A DNA stretch of 37,594 nucleotides. Origin: Flavobacteriales bacterium (GTDB lineage: Bacteria > Bacteroidota > Bacteroidia > Flavobacteriales_D > Sanyastnellaceae). The stretch spans positions 1 to 37,594 of the forward strand of contig CANNHA010000009.1 of the NCBI GenBank assembly GCA_947504275.1, read 5' to 3'. Of the stretch, positions 20,284 to 29,526 are shown piece after piece. Each line of letters opens with the position of its first letter. Within the stretch, counting starts at the first letter, position 1. Position numbers and translations under genes: made by a program. The notes under the pieces were generated by a model. It searched no databases and was not told the origin of the DNA. It saw nothing but the letters and a program-made list of their open reading frames with translations.

Positions 20284-21159
20284 TCAATTGCGCTGATCAA
20301 AACCCCAGCCCATCTTGTTCCTGATGGTATCAAAAAAATCTGAGCCTCTCAGCTTGACCAAACGCAGCTCATTCTGAGCACGTTCCATGACTATGCGGGC
20401 TCCGCCATGAATCAAATGACCCTGACCGTCAATATTCATCATAAACTTCCCCTCCCTGCTCTCAGGAATAAAAGTCACCTTTTGTGATATGGGAATAATC
20501 AATGGTCGTACATTCAAATTGTGCGGAGCAATGGGCGTTATGATAAAACTATTGGTATCTGGTGATACAATGGGGCCCCCGCAACTCAAAGAATAAGCAG
20601 TAGATCCAGTTGGGGTGGCCAACATCAAACCATCTGCCCAATAAGTAGCGAGAAACTTGTCATTAACATAAGCGTGAACGGCAATCATGGTGTTATGCGG
20701 ATATCCTACAATTACCACTTCATTTAAGGCGTTGGGGAAAATGGCATCCTCTTGATCTGACTGCGTCACAGAAATAAAACTCCTGTGCTCAATCTCAAAC
20801 TCTTGGTTCAATATCCATTCAAAACTCTCCTTAGCTTGATGCAATTGAACAACAGAAAGGAATCCCAAACGACCGGTATTTACGCCAATGATTGGAATTC
20901 TATGGTTACCGATGAATCTTGATAACTCAAGCAAAGTTCCATCACCACCAATGCCAACAGCCAAATCCACATCCTCAATTTGGTTGTTCTCTGAAACAAC
21001 TTGGAAATATTCTCTCCAAGGAGAAAAACTAAGATTATTGGATAAAAAATTCTCTTGAACAAACAACTGACACCCTCTTCTGATTAAAAACTCCACCCAT
21101 TGATTGATGTACTGAAAGTGGTCCATATCCACTTTCCGGGTATATAAAAAAATCTTCAT
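20284..21159 (-). CDS. nadK: NAD kinase
   Basis: AVGIGGDGTLLELSRF, VNTGRLGFLS and TPTGSTAYSLSCGGPIVSPD. Confidence 0.96.
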   Translation of the reverse strand: MKIFLYTRKVDMDHFQYINQWVEFLIRRGCQLFVQENFLSNNLSFSPWREYFQVVSENNQIEDVDLAVGIGGDGTLLELSRFIGNHRIPIIGVNTGRLGFLSVVQLHQAKESFEWILNQEFEIEHRSFISVTQSDQEDAIFPNALNEVVIVGYPHNTMIAVHAYVNDKFLATYWADGLMLATPTGSTAYSLSCGGPIVSPDTNSFIITPIAPHNLNVRPLIIPISQKVTFIPESREGKFMMNIDGQGHLIHGGARIVMERAQNELRLVKLRGSDFFDTIRNKMGWGFDQRN

Positions 21160-21162
21160 GAC

Positions 21163-21825
21163 TTAATCCTCATCTAAAAAACGCATCAATGTATCATATC
21201 GATCCAACAGGTCAATGTTGGCCTCTGGATGTTGGAAAGTGGCGCGCACTCGGTAATCAAATCGTTCCAAACTGCGGATGATGGCGTTGATATTTTTCAC
21301 ATCCAGTTTCAACACAACCTCTGTCATTCCCCGTTCATTGGGATAGGCAAACAAAGTCAAAATCTTGGCATCATTCTCCTCAACAATTCGTGAGATTTGC
21401 TGAAGGGTATAATCTCTAGGCGCCATCTCCAATAATACCACCCCCCCATCAATGTGAGCAGAAGTCATGTCATTCAACAAATCCACCAAATCTTCTCTTG
21501 TCACGCAACCTAGGTAGGTATTGTCTTTTCCAATGACAGGCGCTATAGACGTTTGATAACGGGCAAACTGATGAACCATAGTGAAAAAATGATCATCTGG
21601 TCCAACGCTCCAAAAGGACAGTGCTGGCATGATGAAAGTATCCTCCCCATCAATGTCCAGCAATTGATTCTCACTCACCAAACCTTTGAACGCGCCATTG
21701 ACCACTACAGGTAACTCTGATACACTGCATTCATCCATCCATCTCAGCGCCAAAGCCACATCAAAGTCATCTCCCAATGTTGGAAGTTGTGTGTCGATAA
21801 TTTGAGACGCTGTTTTCATATTCAA
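21163..21825 (-). CDS. CBS-domain protein (tandem CBS plus ACT-like C-terminus)
   Basis: 220 aa. Two CBS-like halves (FDVALALRWMDECSVSELPVVVNGAFKGLVSENQLLD; YLGCVTREDLVDLLN) and an ACT-like tail. Confidence 0.8.
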   Translation of the reverse strand: MNMKTASQIIDTQLPTLGDDFDVALALRWMDECSVSELPVVVNGAFKGLVSENQLLDIDGEDTFIMPALSFWSVGPDDHFFTMVHQFARYQTSIAPVIGKDNTYLGCVTREDLVDLLNDMTSAHIDGGVVLLEMAPRDYTLQQISRIVEENDAKILTLFAYPNERGMTEVVLKLDVKNINAIIRSLERFDYRVRATFQHPEANIDLLDRYDTLMRFLDED

Positions 21826-21874
21826 AGCAAAGAAAGGAAAAGAATCACTCCACTTTCAAAATTTTAAAAAACAA

Positions 21875-21905
21875 TTGAAGTTAAATGTATTTAGCTGCAT
21901 TTTTG
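21875..21905 (+). promoter_or_regulatory. Predicted promoter of pdxJ
   Basis: TTG - 20 nt - CATTTTTG (one mismatch to TAnnTTTG), 7 nt before the pdxJ ATG at 21913. Confidence 0.45.
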
Positions 21906-21912
21906 CGCCATT

Positions 21913-22638
21913 ATGATCAAGTTAAGTGTCAATATCAATAAAATAGCCACCATTAGAAATGCCAGAGGAGGAAATACACCCGACATCCTTCAGGCAGCAA
22001 AGAAAATAGAATCTTTTGGAGCCCACGGAATAACTGTGCACCCAAGACCTGATGAAAGACACATCCGATACCAAGATGTTTTTGATTTAAAAAAAACTGT
22101 CAAAACGGAACTAAACGTGGAAGGGAATCCCACTACCTCTTTTGTTGACTTGGTCCTTCAAGCCAAGCCGCATCAAGTTACTTTGGTGCCTGATGCTCCC
22201 GATGCTCTGACCTCTAATGCGGGTTGGGATACCATCAAACACGCTAACTTTTTAAGAGACATCATTAGTGAGTTTAAAAAAAACGGAATCAGGACAAGCA
22301 TATTTGTTGACCCTATAGAAGCTCAAATAGAAGGGGCAAAAAAAACGGGAACAGATCGAGTAGAATTGTACACTGAATCATTTGCTTTAAAATACAAGTC
22401 AAACCCAGATCAAGCCATTGACCCGTACAAAACCGCTGCTCTTTTAGCGAAACAGTTGGAGCTTGGTATCAACGCAGGTCATGATCTGTCACTAGAAAAT
22501 CTGCGTTTTTTTGCTGAACAGATCCCTTTCTTAGATGAGGTTTCCATTGGTCATGCGCTCATTTCAGATGCTTTATATTTTGGACTGGACAACACCGTGA
22601 AAATGTATTTGCACCAATTAAATCCAAGTTACTTATGA
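21913..22638 (+). CDS. pdxJ: Pyridoxine 5'-phosphate synthase
   Basis: KLSVNINKIATIRNARGG, GAHGITVHPRPDERHIRYQDV, LNVEGNPT and LGINAGHDLSLENL. Confidence 0.97.
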   Translation: MIKLSVNINKIATIRNARGGNTPDILQAAKKIESFGAHGITVHPRPDERHIRYQDVFDLKKTVKTELNVEGNPTTSFVDLVLQAKPHQVTLVPDAPDALTSNAGWDTIKHANFLRDIISEFKKNGIRTSIFVDPIEAQIEGAKKTGTDRVELYTESFALKYKSNPDQAIDPYKTAALLAKQLELGINAGHDLSLENLRFFAEQIPFLDEVSIGHALISDALYFGLDNTVKMYLHQLNPSYL

Positions 22639-23411
22639 GGTTGTATGCAAGAACAATTGGAGAAACGGGTGATGACTTGATCATTCTTCATGGGTTATTT
22701 GGTTCAGGAGACAATTGGCAAACGCATGCCAAATACTTGAGTCAATGGTTCAAGGTTACATTGATTGACCAGCGCAACCATGGACACAGCGGACATTCTG
22801 ATGAGATGAACTATTTTGTCATGTCTGAAGATGTAAATGAAACAATGGAATTCATGGGTATACACCACGCTCATGTTTTGGGACATTCTATGGGTGGTAA
22901 AACGGCCATGTATTTTGCGCAAGCATATCCTGAAAAGGTGGTTAAATTGATGGTTATAGATATGGGAATCAAAGCATATCCTCCGCACCATGGTCCCGTA
23001 TTTGATGCCATTCATGCGGTAGACATAGAACACTGCACCAGCAGAAAGGAGGCTGAAACCCGCATAGCACCCTTCATTCCAGATTTCTCCACACAGCAAT
23101 TCATACTGAAAAACATGTATTGGATAGAGGATGGCAGATTGGCATGGCGCTTCAATGCACCTGTTTTGGAACAATCCATAGACCACATTCTGGCCGCCCT
23201 GCCCAACAAGTCCGTGTCACTGCCTACCCTATTTCTTGCCGGTGGAAAGTCTAATTATATTGTATCCGCAGATCATTCCTTCATTTTTTCTCAATTTCCA
23301 TTGGCAAAATTCCAAAGTATTGAGAACGCAGGACATTGGGTCCATGCTGAGGCTCCACAAGAATTTTTACAGATGATTCTTTCCTTCCTTGAAGTCGTTA
23401 AAACTGACTAA
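22635..23411 (+). CDS. Alpha/beta hydrolase (YbfF-like esterase family)
   Basis: LHGLFGSGDNWQTHAKYL, DQRNHGHSGHS, GHSMGGKTAMYFA nucleophile elbow, GHWVHAEAPQEF; 4-bp overlap with pdxJ. Confidence 0.9.
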   Translation: MRLYARTIGETGDDLIILHGLFGSGDNWQTHAKYLSQWFKVTLIDQRNHGHSGHSDEMNYFVMSEDVNETMEFMGIHHAHVLGHSMGGKTAMYFAQAYPEKVVKLMVIDMGIKAYPPHHGPVFDAIHAVDIEHCTSRKEAETRIAPFIPDFSTQQFILKNMYWIEDGRLAWRFNAPVLEQSIDHILAALPNKSVSLPTLFLAGGKSNYIVSADHSFIFSQFPLAKFQSIENAGHWVHAEAPQEFLQMILSFLEVVKTD

Positions 23412-23429
23412 TCATTGTTTTTTTATCCC

Positions 23430-23437
23430 TATTTTTG
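23430..23437 (+). promoter_or_regulatory. Predicted -7 element of the universal stress protein gene
   Basis: Exact TATTTTTG 9 nt before ATG 23447 (15 nt before ATG 23453); no well-spaced -33 TTG seen. Confidence 0.4.
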
Positions 23438-23446
23438 AAGAAATTT

Positions 23447-24274
23447 ATGAATATGGAAAAAAAGATCGTTACCCCATATGACTTTACACGCGTAAGTGAA
23501 GTGGCATTGGACCATGCATTGGTTATGGGTAAGACCATCAAAGCTACCGTTTATGTTACACACATCATTGACAACAAATTTCAAGTGGCTGAAGCAAAAG
23601 CCAAAATGAATGCTTTGAAAGAGTATGTGAGAGCAGAGAAAGGTGAAACCATTGAAACCATAGTGCGCATTGGAAATATTTTTGAGGACATTGATAAGGT
23701 TTCTTCAGAAATGGAAGCCGACTTGATCATCATGGGTACCCATGGAATTAGAGGAATGCAATTCTTGACTGGTAGCCGTGCCTTGAAAATAGTTACTGAA
23801 TCATTGGTTCCATTTATTGTTACGCAAGAAAGAACCATCCGTCCGCATGGTTACCACAAATTGGTAGTTCCAATGGACTTGCAAAAGGAGACCAAGCAAA
23901 AATTAACTTCAGTGGGAAATATGGCAAAGTATTTCAACTCCAAAGTGTATTTGGTATCTCCCAATGAGACTGATGAGTTTTTGAAAAACCAATTGGAGCG
24001 CAATCTAGCTTTTGCTGCAGAATATCTTGAGGGGCGCGGAATTGATTACGAAGTAGAAATCACAGAAAACAAATCCTTTGTTAAGTCAATGATTAAATAT
24101 TCCGCAGCCATTGAGGCCGATTTGATTTGTATCGTCAACTCACACGAAAGTGGATTTATGGGAATGTTTAGCTCATCTGAGGAGCAGCAAGTCATCAACA
24201 ATGACGCGCAAATCCCTGTGTTATGTGTCAATGCCGTGAGCACCACGGTTAAAGACGTTGAGTTTATCAAATAA
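23447..24274 (+). CDS. Universal stress protein (tandem UspA domains)
   Basis: IVTPYDFTRVSEVALDHALVMGK, DLIIMGTHGIRGMQFLTGSRALKIV, and a second half ending IPVLCVN. ORF-track start 23435 is TTG; ATG 23447 or 23453 more likely. Confidence 0.9.
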   Translation: MNMEKKIVTPYDFTRVSEVALDHALVMGKTIKATVYVTHIIDNKFQVAEAKAKMNALKEYVRAEKGETIETIVRIGNIFEDIDKVSSEMEADLIIMGTHGIRGMQFLTGSRALKIVTESLVPFIVTQERTIRPHGYHKLVVPMDLQKETKQKLTSVGNMAKYFNSKVYLVSPNETDEFLKNQLERNLAFAAEYLEGRGIDYEVEITENKSFVKSMIKYSAAIEADLICIVNSHESGFMGMFSSSEEQQVINNDAQIPVLCVNAVSTTVKDVEFIK

Positions 24275-24297
24275 AAGTTATACTATCTTACAATAGA

Positions 24298-24321
24298 AAA
24301 AGGGATCTTGAGATCCCTTTT
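24298..24321. terminator. Bidirectional intrinsic terminator between the universal stress protein gene and psd
   Basis: aaaagggatc-ttga-gatccctttt perfect stem-loop with flanking A/T runs. Confidence 0.9.
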
Positions 24322-24361
24322 CTCATTTTCACTATTGTGGTTTATCATTCCAAAACGCAGC

Positions 24362-25015
24362 CTACCATGAGGCTATAACCGTCTCATTACCCGTGGTTGC
24401 GTCACCTATTTTACATTTGATATCTGTGCCTAATGGAAAATACAAATCAACCCTGCTGCCAAACTTAATAAATCCAAACTCTTCTCCTTTTGCAATGAGC
24501 TGGCCAGTCTTTACGTAAAAACAAATTCTTCTAGCCACAGCGCCCGCAATTTGACGAAACAACACCTCTTTTCCGTTTTTGGCTTTTACAACAACAGTCG
24601 TACGTTCATTTTCTGTTGAACTCTTTGGGTGCCATGCTACCAAAAACTTACCGGGATGGTACTTCACATAAGTCAGCTCACCACCAATTGGGGTCCAGTT
24701 GGCATGCACATTAAGTGGGGACATAAAAATCGAGACTTGTATTCTCTTATCTTTAAAATACTCTGGTTCTTCAACCTCCTCAATTACTACTACTTTACCG
24801 TCGCAAGGGGCCACCAACTCATTGGCTTGGGCACCATTAACCCTTTTGGGTAATCTAAAAAATTGCAGAAATGCAATCCAGAAAAAAATCACACCGGCTG
24901 TGACCAACAACTTTAACCAAAACAAACCTTCCGTCTGCTTGTCCCAAAATACAACTAAACCCAGAATGAGTGTTGTAACAATAATCAAACCTCTACCTTC
25001 TTTGTGGATGGTCAT
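24362..25015 (-). CDS. psd: Phosphatidylserine decarboxylase family protein (short type)
   Basis: 217 aa. VAPCDGKVVVIEEV, IFMSPLNVHANWTPIGGEL and pyruvoyl cleavage region FIKFGSRVDLYFP. Confidence 0.93.
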   Translation of the reverse strand: MTIHKEGRGLIIVTTLILGLVVFWDKQTEGLFWLKLLVTAGVIFFWIAFLQFFRLPKRVNGAQANELVAPCDGKVVVIEEVEEPEYFKDKRIQVSIFMSPLNVHANWTPIGGELTYVKYHPGKFLVAWHPKSSTENERTTVVVKAKNGKEVLFRQIAGAVARRICFYVKTGQLIAKGEEFGFIKFGSRVDLYFPLGTDIKCKIGDATTGNETVIASW

Positions 25016-25839
25016 ATGCGATAAATTAAATAAACAAAAGTGTATGCCATGGGCATGGCCATCAAATATCCGTCAAATCGATCCAATACCCCACCGTGAC
25101 CGGGAATCAATACTCCTGAATCTTTTACATTGGCTGTTCTTTTCAGGTGGGATTCTATTAAATCACCAATGGTTCCAAATATGGAAATGATCAATGACAA
25201 AACAATCCAATGAGATGTTGTCATTAAAAACAAATCACTTTGTATCATGTCAATCTGACTACATCCCAATCCACACAGCACGGTGGCTAACAATCCGCCT
25301 ACAAAACCTTCCCAAGTTTTCTTAGGAGACACCTTTTCAAACAATTTCGTTTTTCCCAAAGCTCTCCCTACAAAGTATGCCCCCGAATCATTGACCCATA
25401 ACATGGCAAAAAAGGTAATGGGTAACCAAGGAGTGTATTTACCTGGAATGAAGGCATATGAACTGACCAAGGACATAGGCAGAGCAACATAAACCCAACC
25501 CATCAATACCCGCGCAAAATCCATGGCAAAATGAGGCCTAAGCACCACCAATTCTAAGGTCATGAGCAACACGAATACAGGCAGTAGAAATACCAAATCT
25601 TGATAAGTCAAAACCTCTGAACCTATCAGAAAGAAAAAGATGTAAAAGGTTACACCCAATACAATACCTCCCCAAGCGCGATGAGATGAAGCTCCTGTCA
25701 GTTGATAAAATTCATGAGAACCTACAAAAACCCATAAAAGAAATAACACTGCTGTGGCCGTTGGGCCCCACAAAAATGCACCAATCATCGCCAAGCCAAA
25801 AAACAAGCCTGTGATGGATCGAATGACCAAATTACTCAT
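25012..25839 (-). CDS. cdsA: Phosphatidate cytidylyltransferase
   Basis: Multi-TM protein with CdsA signature SPKKTWEGFVGG...IGDLIESHLKRTANVKDSGVLIPGHGGVLDRFDG. Start set to MSNLVIRS (25839). Confidence 0.95.
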   Translation of the reverse strand: MSNLVIRSITGLFFGLAMIGAFLWGPTATAVLFLLWVFVGSHEFYQLTGASSHRAWGGIVLGVTFYIFFFLIGSEVLTYQDLVFLLPVFVLLMTLELVVLRPHFAMDFARVLMGWVYVALPMSLVSSYAFIPGKYTPWLPITFFAMLWVNDSGAYFVGRALGKTKLFEKVSPKKTWEGFVGGLLATVLCGLGCSQIDMIQSDLFLMTTSHWIVLSLIISIFGTIGDLIESHLKRTANVKDSGVLIPGHGGVLDRFDGYLMAMPMAYTFVYLIYRI

Positions 25840-27871
25840 TGGAATCCGCTGCTTTTTCTTGATTGTCGGTTGCTGCAGGTTTCTGATCATCAGATGATGT
25901 TTCAGAAGTGGGTGCTACACTCTTTTCTTCAAGCATACCTTCTGAAGCTGGTTGATCAATAACTTTGACTTCTTCCTCCCATTTACGCGGCCCCAAAACC
26001 TCTATCAAATCATCTTTAAAAATCACCTCTTTTTCTAAAAGCTTACCTGCCAATTGGTCCAATTGATCCTTGTGAGCGCCCAACAACTCCTTTGCCTTCA
26101 AATAAGCTGTTTCTATAATTTTGCTTACTTCTTCATCGATGATTCTTGCCGTTTCCTCACTGTATGGCTTTTGAAACTGAGACTCCCCTGAACTATCGTA
26201 ATAACTGCGATTTCCAATGCGCTCATTCAATCCATAAATGCTAACCATGGCATATGCCTGTTTGGTAACTTTTTCAAGATCTGACAAGGCACCTGTAGAG
26301 ATTTTTCCAAACGCAATCTCTTCGGCTGCTCTTCCGCCCAAAGCAGCACACATATCATCCAATATTTGCTCTGTAGTTGTGATTTGACGCTCCTCTGGCA
26401 AATACCATGCAGCACCCAAAGAACGACCACGAGGAACAATAGTCACTTTCACCAAAGGCGATGCATAACGCAACAACCAGCTCACCAAAGCATGTCCACT
26501 TTCATGGTAGGCAATGGTTTTCTTTTCATCTACAGAAATGATTTTATTCTTCTTTTCCAAACCTCCGATGATGCGATCTACCGCATCCAAGAAATCTTGC
26601 TTACCCACCTCGGTGTGCCCTTTTCTTGCAGCAATTAAAGCGGCCTCATTGCATACATTGGCTATATCTGCTCCACTGAAACCAGGGGTTTGCTTTGCCA
26701 AAAATTCCACATCAAGACCTTCTCCTTTTTTGATATGTGCCAAATGAACATTGAATATTTGAACACGCTCCTTAACATCCGGCATATCTACATAAATCTG
26801 GCGATCAAATCTACCTGCGCGCAAAAGCGCTTTGTCCAATATATCGGCACGGTTGGTGGCTGCAAGGATGATAACACCTGAATTGGTTCCAAAACCATCC
26901 ATTTCTGTTAGCAATTGGTTCAAGGTATTTTCACGCTCATCATTGCTCCCGAAGTTAATGTTCTTACTTCTTGCGCGTCCAATGGCATCAATCTCATCAA
27001 TAAAAATAATGGCTGGCGCTTTTTCTTTGGCTTGTCTGAACAAGTCACGAACTCGGCTTGCACCTACTCCAACAAACATCTCCACAAAATCACTTCCTGA
27101 CAAAGAAAAGAAAGGAACTTGCGCCTCTCCAGCAACGGCTTTGGCAAGCAATGTCTTTCCTGTACCTGGAGAACCTACGAGCAATGCACCTTTGGGAATT
27201 TTTGCTCCCAACTCAGTATACTTCTTGGGGTTCTTCAAAAATTCAACAATCTCTTGAATCTCCTCCTTGGCTCCTTCCAATCCTGCAACGTCATTAAAAG
27301 TTACTTGGGTTCCTTTTCCCTTTTCAAACAGTGTGGCTTTGGATTTACCAATATTAAAAATCTGTCCGCCGCCGCCACCGCCGCCGCCCATGCGACGCAT
27401 GATGAGTACCCAACCCAATATCATAACACCCAACATGACAATCCACCAGATCAATCCTTGAGCAGTTTCATTGGGGGGTTGGTAACGAACGACAAATCCA
27501 TTCTTCTCTCCCGTTCCCTGAATCTCTTTTACAAATTCGTCACCTGGAGGGATGTTGAACCAATAATCTGCATTTCTCGAAAAACGAGACATATTGTTAT
27601 TTGTACCAATTTCATTTTTCAATGAGTCCTGACCTTTTGCGTTCAGATAAATCATGGCGGTATTGCCATCATACTCCAACTTTTCAATCAGATGTTTATC
27701 TGCAAATTGCTTGAATCTGGCAAAATCTGTCTCTCGTCCATCGCTGGAACTGTTGAAAAACATGGTACCTATCAAGATGGCAGCAATAACGCCATAGACC
27801 CAATAGAAATTCACATTCTTGGGAGCCTCTGGCATTTTTGGCTTTTGTTTTTTGTTTTTGTCTGTAGCCAT
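25832..27871 (-). CDS. ftsH: ATP-dependent zinc metalloprotease FtsH
   Basis: 679 aa. Walker A GSPGTGKTLLAKAVAGEA, SRH ATNRADILDKALLRAGRFDRQ and zinc motif HESGHALVSW. Confidence 0.98.
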   Translation of the reverse strand: MATDKNKKQKPKMPEAPKNVNFYWVYGVIAAILIGTMFFNSSSDGRETDFARFKQFADKHLIEKLEYDGNTAMIYLNAKGQDSLKNEIGTNNNMSRFSRNADYWFNIPPGDEFVKEIQGTGEKNGFVVRYQPPNETAQGLIWWIVMLGVMILGWVLIMRRMGGGGGGGGQIFNIGKSKATLFEKGKGTQVTFNDVAGLEGAKEEIQEIVEFLKNPKKYTELGAKIPKGALLVGSPGTGKTLLAKAVAGEAQVPFFSLSGSDFVEMFVGVGASRVRDLFRQAKEKAPAIIFIDEIDAIGRARSKNINFGSNDERENTLNQLLTEMDGFGTNSGVIILAATNRADILDKALLRAGRFDRQIYVDMPDVKERVQIFNVHLAHIKKGEGLDVEFLAKQTPGFSGADIANVCNEAALIAARKGHTEVGKQDFLDAVDRIIGGLEKKNKIISVDEKKTIAYHESGHALVSWLLRYASPLVKVTIVPRGRSLGAAWYLPEERQITTTEQILDDMCAALGGRAAEEIAFGKISTGALSDLEKVTKQAYAMVSIYGLNERIGNRSYYDSSGESQFQKPYSEETARIIDEEVSKIIETAYLKAKELLGAHKDQLDQLAGKLLEKEVIFKDDLIEVLGPRKWEEEVKVIDQPASEGMLEEKSVAPTSETSSDDQKPAATDNQEKAADSNE

Positions 27872-27883
27872 ATAAATATTTCT

Positions 27884-28255
27884 TTATTCTTCTATTCTGG
27901 TAAACTTTGCATCACCCCACAACTGCTCTAGGTTATAAAATGTGCGGGTTTCCTCGTCAAAAACGTGAACCAATACCGTAAAGTAATCCATCAAAATCCA
28001 TTTGGCATTGCGCTTTCCTTCAATGCGTCTTGGGCTATCATCCAAGTGCTCTTCTGTGAAACGATCTACCGAATTGCTAATGGCTTCAACTTGTGTAGAG
28101 CTATTTCCCGTTGCAATCACGAAATAATTGGCCACTGCTGACTCAATATCTCTCAAATCCATCACCACGATATTGGTGGCCTTCACCTCTTGCATGCCAT
28201 GAACGATAACATCAATGAGTTGTTCGTCACCCGCTTTCTTAACTTTTTTAGCCAT
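27884..28255 (-). CDS. rsfS: Ribosomal silencing factor RsfS
   Basis: DIESAVANYFVIATGNSSTQVEAISNSV, GKRNAKWILMDYFTVLVHVFDEETRTFYNLEQLWGDA. Start set to MAKKVKKAG (28255). Confidence 0.94.
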   Translation of the reverse strand: MAKKVKKAGDEQLIDVIVHGMQEVKATNIVVMDLRDIESAVANYFVIATGNSSTQVEAISNSVDRFTEEHLDDSPRRIEGKRNAKWILMDYFTVLVHVFDEETRTFYNLEQLWGDAKFTRIEE

Positions 28256-28268
28256 ACTATTATTTGTG

Positions 28269-28276
28269 CAAATGTA
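28269..28276 (-). promoter_or_regulatory. Predicted -7 element of rsfS-ftsH-cdsA-psd
   Basis: Minus strand exact TACATTTG, 13 nt before the ATG at 28255; a TTG occurs 15 nt upstream. Confidence 0.45.
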
Positions 28277-28318
28277 CAATCTTCCAAGCCTCAAAAATGT
28301 GCTTTATCTTCGCCATTC

Positions 28319-29050
28319 ATGGAAATTAACCGCATTTCACTTTTCGAGGTAGATTCAACGAACAACTATGCCTCCAATTTGATGGAATCGGAAACATTGC
28401 CGCATGCATCTGTCATTACGGCGCAATTCCAAACCCAAGGCAGAGGTCAACGAGGCAATGAATGGCATGGGGCGGCCAATCAAAACTTAATGGCCACCTG
28501 GGTGTTTCATTTCAAATACCTCAAAACAGCTGATAGCTTTGTATACAATCAGGCAGTAGCATTGGCATTGCGCAAAGGAATCTCTGAGTGGTTAGACAAG
28601 GACGTTTTTATCAAATGGCCCAATGACATCATTGTTCAAGATAAAAAGATTGCAGGTATTCTCATCGAGAACAACATTCAAGGAGACAATGTCAGATCTT
28701 CTTTGTGTGGAATCGGCGTTAACGTCTTGCAGTTGCAATTTCCACTTGGTAACGCTACTTCATTGCGATTAGAAGGGTCCAAAATTGACAAGGTAGATGA
28801 CTTGCTCAGCAATGTTCATGAACAATTGCTGCAACATCTCGAATTGATCCAAAACAGCCCTATTGGTATCCATAAGCAATACCTTCAACACCTTTATCAA
28901 CTAGGAAATAAAATTGAATTTTATCATAACAACCTACGCATTGAAGGCCAAATCAAGGGAGTCGATGAATGGGGAAGGTTACATGTTGAAAGCCCGTCTT
29001 TAGGTTCTCAGTATTTTCAGGCAGGTGAAATACGTTGGGTTTGGGCATAA
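28319..29050 (+). CDS. birA: Biotin--[acetyl-CoA-carboxylase] ligase
   Basis: EVDSTNNYASNLM, TAQFQTQGRGQRGNEWHGAANQNLMATW and KWPNDIIVQDKKIAGILIEN. Start set to MEINRISLFE (28319). Confidence 0.95.
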   Translation: MEINRISLFEVDSTNNYASNLMESETLPHASVITAQFQTQGRGQRGNEWHGAANQNLMATWVFHFKYLKTADSFVYNQAVALALRKGISEWLDKDVFIKWPNDIIVQDKKIAGILIENNIQGDNVRSSLCGIGVNVLQLQFPLGNATSLRLEGSKIDKVDDLLSNVHEQLLQHLELIQNSPIGIHKQYLQHLYQLGNKIEFYHNNLRIEGQIKGVDEWGRLHVESPSLGSQYFQAGEIRWVWA

Positions 29051-29051
29051 A

Positions 29052-29073
29052 AAAAGGACCCGAAGGTCCTTTT
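29052..29073. terminator. Bidirectional intrinsic terminator after birA
   Basis: aaaaggacc-cgaa-ggtcctttt perfect stem-loop, GNRA-type loop cgaa. Confidence 0.9.
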
Positions 29074-29089
29074 CAATTGACTTAAAATC

Positions 29090-29515
29090 TTATTTCTCTT
29101 TGTGTCCTGCCACTACAGTAACGCAACCTTGACGAACAATGGTACCCCCTGAATCTGGAACCCTTACGCGCACTTTTAATTGTTGCGTATTGGCCATTCT
29201 AAAATCAAAGCTAGACTTATTGGTTGCTGTTTTGTTGGTGTACAACAACTCATCATTGGTATCCAAAACCTCAAACTCAACCTCAGGAAGGACAGGGTGA
29301 GCCATCACAACTAAACGATAATCTTTGCCACCGTAAAAGGTCATCAAAACTTCCGCTTCATCGCCTTCCATGAATAGAGCAGCGTTGTAATTTTCATTTT
29401 GAATGTATCCTGACAAGTTGGGCAACACACGGTTCTTGGTAAATGCTCTGCATTGGGCAGAGGCCGCTGAGGCTATAAATACACTGAATATAAGAGAGAA
29501 AAATAATTTCTTCAT
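29090..29515 (-). CDS. Secreted hypothetical protein
   Basis: Signal peptide MKKLFFSLIFSVFIASAASAQ, then a ~120 aa beta-rich domain. Start set to 29515; the track start is 29527. Confidence 0.7.
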   Translation of the reverse strand: MKKLFFSLIFSVFIASAASAQCRAFTKNRVLPNLSGYIQNENYNAALFMEGDEAEVLMTFYGGKDYRLVVMAHPVLPEVEFEVLDTNDELLYTNKTATNKSSFDFRMANTQQLKVRVRVPDSGGTIVRQGCVTVVAGHKEK

Positions 29516-29526
29516 TGGATTAAGCA

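Noticed and set aside
22704-23186. 160 aa minus-strand ORF opposite the alpha/beta hydrolase
   Set aside because: Antisense to a confident hydrolase; His/Cys/Tyr-rich with no plausible fold signature.
26832-27625. Several plus-strand ORFs opposite ftsH (141 aa, 168 aa and others)
   Set aside because: Overlapping antisense frames of a strongly conserved gene with no family signature.
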